A DNA stretch of 64,000 nucleotides from JABGQS01 sp963674545 (GTDB taxonomy: Bacteria; Bacillota; Clostridia; Christensenellales; SZUA-584): positions 1,426,001-1,490,000 of the forward strand of contig CAXXFB010000001.1 of assembly GCA_963674545.2 (NCBI GenBank), given 5' to 3'. Positions 58,158-64,000 of the stretch are shown here, in pieces. A model generated the notes under the pieces. That model did not search any database and had not been told where the DNA came from. It was given only the letters and a program-made list of their open reading frames with translations. The position numbers and the translations under genes were made by a program. Within the stretch, counting starts at the first letter, position 1, and each line of letters starts with the position of its first letter.

Positions 58158-59268
58158 AATAAAGCCTTGGAACACGCTTTGAAATGTTGCACAGTACCTC
58201 GTAACTTATGGTGCCTATTTTATCAGCTACTTCTGTCGCAGTAATACAGTCTTTCTCCTGACAACCTATTATAACTGCCTCATCGTGCAGCTTCGCCATC
58301 TCTATCTCGGTTATGTCTACCAGTATCTGGTCCATACATACTCTTCCGAGCACTTTTGCGCGTTTGCCATGGATAATAACTTCTCCTTTGTTTGAAAGGA
58401 GCCTTGAAAAACCGTCCGCATAACCCAGCGGAAGAGTGGCGACCCGCATCTGCCCAGGCGCTGTAAAAGTGCCGCCATAGCTTATCCTGTCGCCTTTGTC
58501 TACGGTTTTAATGAACGATATATGGGTGTGGAACGAAAGCGCCGGCTTGAGTACCGTCTCCGTGCTGACTTCATCGGATGGATAGCAGCCGTACAGCGAT
58601 ATCCCGACTCTTACCATGTCTAAAGCAAGATCCGGCAGGTCTATGGATGTAGCGCTGTTTGCAGCATGAAGTATCGGAGAGAATCCCCGTGACTTTATGA
58701 CTGACGTGAATTCATTAAAACGCTTTGCCTGCATCTGCGTATACGACTTGTCAGTTTCGTCCGCACACGCAAAATGCGTAAACATCCCTTCAATATTAAG
58801 AAGCGGTTCACGCTCTATTATATCTAAGAGTTCGTTTAATTCTTTATCCGTCCGTACGCCGACCCTGTTCATGCCTGTGTCTACTTTCAGATGGATCTTC
58901 TGTACTTCTCCACTCTGCTTTGCTGCGTAAATAGCGCTTGCAAGACAGTCTTCGGAAACAACCGCCATACTTATATCCAGCTTTGACGCAACTTTCCACT
59001 GCCATTGCGATGAAGGCCCTAGCACCAGTATCGGCGCTTGTATACCGTTTTGCCGCAGCTCTCTTGCTTCTTCCGCCAGCGCAACTGCAAGCCAGTCTGC
59101 GCCTCCTTCAAGTGCAGCACGAGAAACCATTACCGCTCCGTGTCCATATGCATCCGCTTTTACTACAGCACAAAACAAACGTCCTTTGCCGACATTCTGC
59201 TTGATAGCCGCAACGTTGTGTTTTATAGCTGCCAGATTGACTTTTGCATACGTGGGTCTTATCAGCAT
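58147..59268 (-). CDS. alr: Alanine racemase
   Basis: 373 residues: PLP lysine in AVVKADAYGHGAVMVSRAAL (Lys in VKADAYGHG), YGGTFTAPG with catalytic Tyr, and VCMDQILVDIT. Supplies D-alanine for peptidoglycan. Ald in this window links alanine to pyruvate. Confidence 0.97.
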   Translation of the reverse strand: MLIRPTYAKVNLAAIKHNVAAIKQNVGKGRLFCAVVKADAYGHGAVMVSRAALEGGADWLAVALAEEARELRQNGIQAPILVLGPSSQWQWKVASKLDISMAVVSEDCLASAIYAAKQSGEVQKIHLKVDTGMNRVGVRTDKELNELLDIIEREPLLNIEGMFTHFACADETDKSYTQMQAKRFNEFTSVIKSRGFSPILHAANSATSIDLPDLALDMVRVGISLYGCYPSDEVSTETVLKPALSFHTHISFIKTVDKGDRISYGGTFTAPGQMRVATLPLGYADGFSRLLSNKGEVIIHGKRAKVLGRVCMDQILVDITEIEMAKLHDEAVIIGCQEKDCITATEVADKIGTISYEVLCNISKRVPRLYYEE

Positions 59269-59271
59269 CGT

Positions 59272-59703
59272 CTATTTCTTCTGTTCTATATCTTTTGCAC
59301 TCAGCAGCTTGATATGGCTCTCTTCAAACTTCTTTAGTGCACCTTCAATGTCTTCTACTCTGAACAGTATGAGTGCATTCTCGTCCTGGTCCCATACGAA
59401 CGAATACAAGTATTCTACGCTTATATGTGCTTCGTCAAGAGCTTTAAGCACATTTGAAAGGCCGCCCGGCTCGTCCGGAACTTCTACAACGAACACTTCT
59501 GCAAGGCTTGCCGTAAAGCCACCGTCTTTGAGCACCTTGACAGCTTTGTCCGGGTCGTCAACTATACAGCGCATTATCCCAAAATTCGTTGTGTCGGCAA
59601 TAGACAGTGCAATTAGATCGATTCCGGCTTCCGCCAGCAGCCCTGTTATCTTTGCCAGCCTTCCCTGTTTGTTCTCAATAAATACGGATAATTGTCTGAC
59701 CAT
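59272..59703 (-). CDS. Tandem ACT-domain protein
   Basis: 143 residues with two ACT domains (residues 1-65 starting VRQLSVFIENKQGRLAKITGLL and 70-140 containing EVPDEPGGLSNVLKALDEAHISVEYLYSF). Likely an amino-acid-sensing regulator; such proteins are commonly encoded next to phenylacetate-CoA ligase in anaerobes. ATG at 59701-59703. Confidence 0.92.
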   Translation of the reverse strand: MVRQLSVFIENKQGRLAKITGLLAEAGIDLIALSIADTTNFGIMRCIVDDPDKAVKVLKDGGFTASLAEVFVVEVPDEPGGLSNVLKALDEAHISVEYLYSFVWDQDENALILFRVEDIEGALKKFEESHIKLLSAKDIEQKK

Positions 59704-59743
59704 AATCGTAACCATTCCTTTCTTATAAAGGGTTCTTCCTTTA

Positions 59744-61036
59744 TTAACGGTTGTCTATTACTCTCTTTGCCTTGCCCATGCTTCTCTCTATAGTCTTTGG
59801 CTCGACAAGCGTTACGTTCACGCTTATACCAAGCACAGTTTGAATCTCGGCTTTCACTTTTGTCCTAAGAGCTTCAAGTTTTTTGACTTCGTCAGAGAAC
59901 ATATCCCCTTCGACCTCTACCTGAACATCCAGCCTGTCGAAGTTTCCGACACGGTCTACGACTATCTGGTAATGTGGTGAGACAGCAGAGATGCCGACAA
60001 GCACTTCTTCTATCTGTGACGGGAACACGTTGACGCCGCGGATTATCAGCATATCGTCGCTGCGCCCCAACACCTTATTCATACGTACCATCGTCCTTCC
60101 GCAGCCGCACGTTTCAGCGTTCAAAGATGTGATATCTCTGGTTCTGTATCTTATGAGCGGAATTCCATCTTTATCTATCGTAGTGATAACGAGCTCACCC
60201 TCCTGCCCGTAGGGCAGCGGTTCAAGAGTTTCAGGGTCAATGATTTCCGGAAGGAAAAAGTCTTCGCTGATATGCAGACCATTTTTATACTCACAGTCGC
60301 TCGCAACACCAGGCCCCATTATCTCACTTAGTCCATAGATGTCTATAGCCAGTATACCGAGGCGCTTTTCTATCTCCGTCCTCATAGCTTCCGTCCATGG
60401 TTCTGCGCCGAAAACGCCGGCTTCAAGCTTTAAGGATCTTGGGTCAATCCCCATCTCTTCCATAGTCTCTGCCATAAACAGTGCATACGAAGGTGTACAT
60501 GCAATTATCGTCGTACCGAAGTCCTGCATCAGCATTATCTGACGTTTTGTATTACCGCCCGAAATAGGTATAGTCATTGCACCGAGCGCTTCAGCTCCGT
60601 AATGAGCACCAAGACCGCCGGTGAACAGGCCATAGCCGTATGCAACCTGTATTACGGAGTTCTTGTTGCCGCCCGCAAAAACGAACGTGCGGGCCATAAG
60701 GTCTCCCCAGTTTTTGATGTCACGTGCAGTATAGCCGACCACAGTCGGTTTGCCTGTCGTGCCTGAGGAAGCGTGTACCCTGACTATATCCTCCTGCTTT
60801 GCTGCAAACAACCCAAACGGGTAGTTATCCCGCAGGTCGTTCTTTACCGTGAAAGGCAGGCGCTTTAAGTCGTCGAGCGATTTTATATCGTCCGGTTTGA
60901 TGCCCTTTTCGTCAAACGCCTTTTTGTAGAAAGGTACGTTCTCATAAACTTTTTTTGCCGTTGCCTTGAGTTTCTCGGTCTGCAGCTTACTTAGCTGCTC
61001 TCTGTCCATACACTCTATTCTCTCGTTCCAATACAT
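59744..61036 (-). CDS. paaK: Phenylacetate-CoA ligase (first copy)
   Basis: 430 residues of the adenylate-forming PaaK family: HASSGTTGKPTVVGYT (AMP loop), DIYGLSEIMGPGVASDC, DDMLIIRGVNVFPSQIEEVL, and a cysteine pair ECGCGRTMV-like (ETCGCGRTMVRM). Forms aryl-acetyl-CoA from arylacetate, CoA and ATP, or the reverse with ATP gain. Operon with iorAB. ATG at 61034-61036 after GAGAGG. Confidence 0.95.
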   Translation of the reverse strand: MYWNERIECMDREQLSKLQTEKLKATAKKVYENVPFYKKAFDEKGIKPDDIKSLDDLKRLPFTVKNDLRDNYPFGLFAAKQEDIVRVHASSGTTGKPTVVGYTARDIKNWGDLMARTFVFAGGNKNSVIQVAYGYGLFTGGLGAHYGAEALGAMTIPISGGNTKRQIMLMQDFGTTIIACTPSYALFMAETMEEMGIDPRSLKLEAGVFGAEPWTEAMRTEIEKRLGILAIDIYGLSEIMGPGVASDCEYKNGLHISEDFFLPEIIDPETLEPLPYGQEGELVITTIDKDGIPLIRYRTRDITSLNAETCGCGRTMVRMNKVLGRSDDMLIIRGVNVFPSQIEEVLVGISAVSPHYQIVVDRVGNFDRLDVQVEVEGDMFSDEVKKLEALRTKVKAEIQTVLGISVNVTLVEPKTIERSMGKAKRVIDNR

Positions 61037-61047
61037 TTTACCTCTCC

Positions 61048-61635
61048 TCATCTGATACTGTTATAGCCTTCTTCAAACGCAGCCAGGTTTATATCTATAA
61101 ACCGCTCCGGTACAGTCTCTTTAATTGCGTCGATAAACGCCTGCTTTTCTATGTCCACGCTAGCTGCCAGGACGCCTATAAGCACAGTGTTGACAGCTTT
61201 AGCGTTGCCCGCTTCTTTCGCCATAGAGAGTGCATCAACGAAAACAGCTTCCGGCACGCTTTGCTTAATACTCGCCTCGATGTCTTTCGGATACTTCATC
61301 TTTCCTGTTATTACCGGCATAGGCGCTATCTCCTGTGTGTTAACAAACATCTTGCCGTCTTTCTTCAGCTTGCCTATCCAGCGGTATGCTTCCAGCTTCT
61401 CGAAGGCTATTATGATATCTGCACCTGCTTCGTCTATCGTCGGTGCGTAAACTTTTTCACCGAAACGTACATGCGTAACCACGCTGCCTCCACGCTGTGC
61501 CATACCGTGCACTTCCGATAGCTTTACGTCGTATCCCAGCGACTGTGCCAGATTCCCTAAAATCCTGCTTGCAAGAAGCGTGCCCTGCCCGCCTACTCCC
61601 ACTATTAAAACGTCTTTGCCGTTAAGTTTATCCAT
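61048..61635 (-). CDS. iorB: Indolepyruvate ferredoxin oxidoreductase, beta subunit
   Basis: 195 residues of the 2-oxoacid oxidoreductase gamma-type domain: VLIVGVGGQGTLLASRIL, EVHGMAQRGGSVVTHVRFG. Partner of IorA. ATG at 61633-61635; the two genes nearly overlap, so translation is probably coupled. Confidence 0.96.
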   Translation of the reverse strand: MDKLNGKDVLIVGVGGQGTLLASRILGNLAQSLGYDVKLSEVHGMAQRGGSVVTHVRFGEKVYAPTIDEAGADIIIAFEKLEAYRWIGKLKKDGKMFVNTQEIAPMPVITGKMKYPKDIEASIKQSVPEAVFVDALSMAKEAGNAKAVNTVLIGVLAASVDIEKQAFIDAIKETVPERFIDINLAAFEEGYNSIR

Positions 61636-61636
61636 G

Positions 61637-63367
61637 TCACTCACCTGCCGTTTCTATAGCGCCGAATTTGCAGACCTCTGCACAAAGCCCGCAGCCGGTA
61701 CACAATGTCTCGTTTATATACATGCCGTCCTCACGCTTTTCTATAGCCGGACAGCCGAGTTTCATGCACATACCGCAGCTAGTACAGCTATCGTTTATAT
61801 AGTACGGCGGGAGTATGTTCTTTTTGTCTAGCAGAACGCACTCTCTCTTTGTTATTATAACACTTGGTTCTTCTCTCTGCGTTTCTTCTTTCAGAACCGT
61901 CTCAAGCTCTTTTAAGTCGAACGGATCTACCGTACGAACATGCTTAACGCCTATCGAACGCACCAGCCCTTCTATATCCACAGAAGGAGCAATGTCGCCC
62001 TTGAGGTTCTTACCTGTAGACGGGTGATCCTGATGCCCTGTCATTCCTGTGGTTGAATTGTCGAGTATTATAACGGTGGATGTTCCGCCGTTATAGACCA
62101 TATCGACCAACCCGGTTATGCCGGAGTGGAAGAAAGTCGAGTCGCCTATCACTGCAACGAGCTTTCTTGCAAAGTCTTTGCCCCGTGCTTTTTCAAGTCC
62201 GGTCGCCATGCCTATACTTGCGCCCATACAGACGCAGGTGTCTATCGATTCAAGCGGCGCTAATGCACCCAGCGTATAGCAGCCGATGTCTCCCGTAGCC
62301 TTTATCTTTAGCTTGTTGAGCACATAATAGACCGCTCTGTGCGGACAGCCCGGACACATAACAGGCGGTCTCATAGGAAGCTGGCCGGGGTCTCTCGTCT
62401 CCAGTTCTTTGCCCGTTATTGCCTTAGATATCATGTTTGTGCCGTACTCGCCCTGAACGGTGAAGATTTCTTTGCCGATGATTTCTATACCCATCGCTTT
62501 GATCTGGTCTTCGAAGAAAGGCTCAAGCTCTTCAACGACATAGAGCTTATCTACCTTTGAGGCAAACTCTCTGATGGTATGCTCCGGCAGCGGATAGATC
62601 ATACCAAGCTTTAAGACGCTGGCATCCGGCAGCGCTTCTTTAACATCGTTGTATGTAACACCGCTGGTGATGACTCCTATCGAAGTATCTCCCATCTCTA
62701 TGCGGTTAAGTTCGCTCGTCTCTGCGTACTGGGCTATATCCTTCATACGCTGTTCCACCACGACATGGCGTTTTCTTGCCATGCCCGGCATCATAACGTA
62801 TTTCGCTATGTTCTTTTCATAGTCTTTGAGCGGCACATCCTGCCTGTCACCGAGCTCCACAATGCCCTGCGAATGCGAAAGCCGTGTGTTGGAACGCACG
62901 AGTACCGGCGTGTCAAACTTTTCGCTAAGCTTAAAAGCGGTCTTCACAAACTCTTTTGCTTCCATGCTGTCCGAAGGCTCTATCATCGGAATGTGAGAGC
63001 TTCTTGCATAAAACCTTGAATCCTGCTCGTTCTGACTGGAGTTCATTCCCGGGTCGTCCGCTACTATTATAACTAAGCCGCCGTTTACGCCAGTATATGC
63101 CGCCGTGAAAAGCGGGTCTGCCGCAACGTTCAATCCTACATGCTTCATTGCGCACAGCGCTCTTGCACCGCCGACGCTTGCACCGATTGCAACTTCGAGC
63201 GCTACCTTTTCGTTAGGCGCCCACTGCGCTTTTATCTCGTCGTACTTCGCCACGTTTTCCGTTATTTCCGTGCTTGGTGTTCCGGGATATGCGGCGGCTA
63301 CCGTTACTCCCGCCTCGTATGCGCCTCTTGCAAAGGCAGCATTGCCGAGCATCAATTGTTTTGCCAT
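61637..63367 (-). CDS. iorA: Indolepyruvate ferredoxin oxidoreductase, alpha subunit
   Basis: 576 residues with pyrimidine-binding, TPP-binding (GDIGCYTLG; GDSTFFHSGITGLVDMVYNGG) and C-terminal ferredoxin domain with two [4Fe-4S] motifs, CTSCGMCMKLGCP and CTGCGLCAEVCKF. Oxidatively decarboxylates aryl pyruvates from aromatic amino acids to aryl-acetyl-CoA, reducing ferredoxin. Confidence 0.97.
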   Translation of the reverse strand: MAKQLMLGNAAFARGAYEAGVTVAAAYPGTPSTEITENVAKYDEIKAQWAPNEKVALEVAIGASVGGARALCAMKHVGLNVAADPLFTAAYTGVNGGLVIIVADDPGMNSSQNEQDSRFYARSSHIPMIEPSDSMEAKEFVKTAFKLSEKFDTPVLVRSNTRLSHSQGIVELGDRQDVPLKDYEKNIAKYVMMPGMARKRHVVVEQRMKDIAQYAETSELNRIEMGDTSIGVITSGVTYNDVKEALPDASVLKLGMIYPLPEHTIREFASKVDKLYVVEELEPFFEDQIKAMGIEIIGKEIFTVQGEYGTNMISKAITGKELETRDPGQLPMRPPVMCPGCPHRAVYYVLNKLKIKATGDIGCYTLGALAPLESIDTCVCMGASIGMATGLEKARGKDFARKLVAVIGDSTFFHSGITGLVDMVYNGGTSTVIILDNSTTGMTGHQDHPSTGKNLKGDIAPSVDIEGLVRSIGVKHVRTVDPFDLKELETVLKEETQREEPSVIITKRECVLLDKKNILPPYYINDSCTSCGMCMKLGCPAIEKREDGMYINETLCTGCGLCAEVCKFGAIETAGE

Positions 63368-63389
63368 GTATATCTCCCTTAATAAATAG

Positions 63390-64000
63390 TTATCTTAAAT
63401 CTGTTACTCTCTGTGCTTTTCCCTCAAAGCGCCTTAATGACTCCGGCTCAACCAGCTTTACATCTGCGCTTATGCCTAGTATCGTAAACAGATCGTGCTT
63501 TATTTTCTGTTCTATACGTTCAAGTGCACTGAAGCTGTCCAGCAGGCTTGCGTCAACAAGCTCTACGAGGACTTCTATCTTGTCCATATAGCCGTCTTTT
63601 CTTACGACTATCTCATAGTGCGGGCCGATGCCGTCCACTTCGAGCAGCACTCCTTCTATCTGAGACGGGAAGACGTTGACGCCGCGGATGATGAGCATAT
63701 CGTCCGTACGCCCCTGTATCTTCGCCATACGCATAGACGTCCTGCCGCATTCGCACTTTTCGGGCATCAGCCACGTTATATCTTTCGTGCGGTAGCGCAG
63801 TATAGGCAGAGCCTGTTTGGAAAGTGATGTTATAACGAGCTCGCCCGGCTCTCCTATAGGCACTGGCTCCAGAGTTTCTTTATCAACAACTTCGCAATAG
63901 AAATGGTCTTCGGCTATGTGCATGCCGTTCTTGTATATACACTCGCCCGATGTGCCCGGTCCGATTATCTCAGAAAGGCCGTAGTTCTCGGTTGCTGTCA
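63390..64000 (-). CDS. paaK: Phenylacetate-CoA ligase (second copy), partial
   Basis: The C-terminal about 203 residues; the frame stays open to the window edge (TATENYGLSEIIGPGTSGEC upstream of the first internal Met). It shares the lid motif DDMLIIRGVNVFPSQIEGVL, and CECGRTSMRM, with the first copy. The N-terminus with the AMP loop lies outside. Two PaaK copies flank iorAB, suggesting different aryl acids or opposite directions. Confidence 0.93.
   Translation of the reverse strand, partial: TATENYGLSEIIGPGTSGECIYKNGMHIAEDHFYCEVVDKETLEPVPIGEPGELVITSLSKQALPILRYRTKDITWLMPEKCECGRTSMRMAKIQGRTDDMLIIRGVNVFPSQIEGVLLEVDGIGPHYEIVVRKDGYMDKIEVLVELVDASLLDSFSALERIEQKIKHDLFTILGISADVKLVEPESLRRFEGKAQRVTDLR

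Noticed and set aside
1..64000. CRISPR arrays, prophage or insertion sequences
   Set aside because: No regularly spaced repeats, Cas, phage or intact transposase genes were seen; repeated BMC-H domains are paralogous coding sequence.

Overview
The window looks like a chromosome segment of an anaerobic, Gram-positive (monoderm) Firmicute of the class Clostridia. The evidence is a spoVS homologue, a T-box leader before hisS, the ylxM-ffh-rpsP-khpA-rimM-trmD cluster, a Tad pilus without a secretin, ferredoxin-linked indolepyruvate oxidoreductase, acetate kinase/phosphotransacetylase, and widespread AAGGAG/GGAGG ribosome sites with TTG/GTG starts. Genus cannot be fixed from sequence alone.

Region 1 (about 0.4-20.96 kb, minus strand) is one long, tightly packed transcription unit for a bacterial microcompartment (BMC). 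It starts at a strong promoter (20932-20960) with a 17-bp palindromic operator just downstream. In order it encodes a PduL phosphotransacylase, a flavoprotein-like BMC protein, a BMC-P, a CoA-acylating aldehyde dehydrogenase with a targeting helix, PduS-like and PduT-like electron-transfer parts, three near-identical BMC-H, two more BMC-P, a DeoC-fold protein with a targeting helix, a GntR/UTRA repressor, two dehydrogenases, a class II aldolase, an FGGY kinase, a ribose-type ABC importer, and accessory enzymes (TIM-barrel, ureidoglycolate-lyase-like, PIG-L deacetylase, flavin-reductase-like, aldo/keto reductase). It ends at a terminator (383-429). No diol dehydratase, ethanolamine lyase or glycyl-radical enzyme is present, so the compartment aldehyde should come from an aldol cleavage. 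Yet both aldolase-fold proteins lack the family's usual catalytic residue (Lys to Val in the DeoC-like protein, Asp to Ser in the class II aldolase). This is the main candidate for an undescribed system.

Region 2 (21.1-31.9 kb, minus strand) is a Tad/Flp pilus operon (flp, TadE/TadG-like, cpaB, cpaE, tadA, tadB, tadC) ending in a DUF192 gene and a large surface VWA/cadherin-like protein. Upstream lie two GEMM-I (cyclic-di-GMP-I type) riboswitch aptamers, one before flp and one before a 97-codon ORF. Both carry A where the reference aptamer has ligand-contacting G20.

Region 3 (32.3-32.7 kb) holds tRNA-Leu(CAA) and a near-copy of its 3' end 143 bp away, beside a perfect 10-bp palindrome. It marks the border between the accessory half and the core half.

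Region 4 (32.8-59.7 kb) is mostly housekeeping: a WecA/TagO-type transferase, metallophosphoesterase, pnp-deoB, lrp-ald, the SRP/ribosome maturation cluster, ftsY-smc, spoVS, trxA, tcdA, hisS-aspS with a T-box, pta-ackA, tmcAL, coaD-rsmD, 5-formyl-THF cyclo-ligase and alr. Region 5 (59.3-64.0 kb) is an aryl-acid module: ACT protein, paaK, iorB, iorA and a second paaK cut by the window end. Pta/AckA can turn acyl-phosphates, such as those PduL would release, into ATP.
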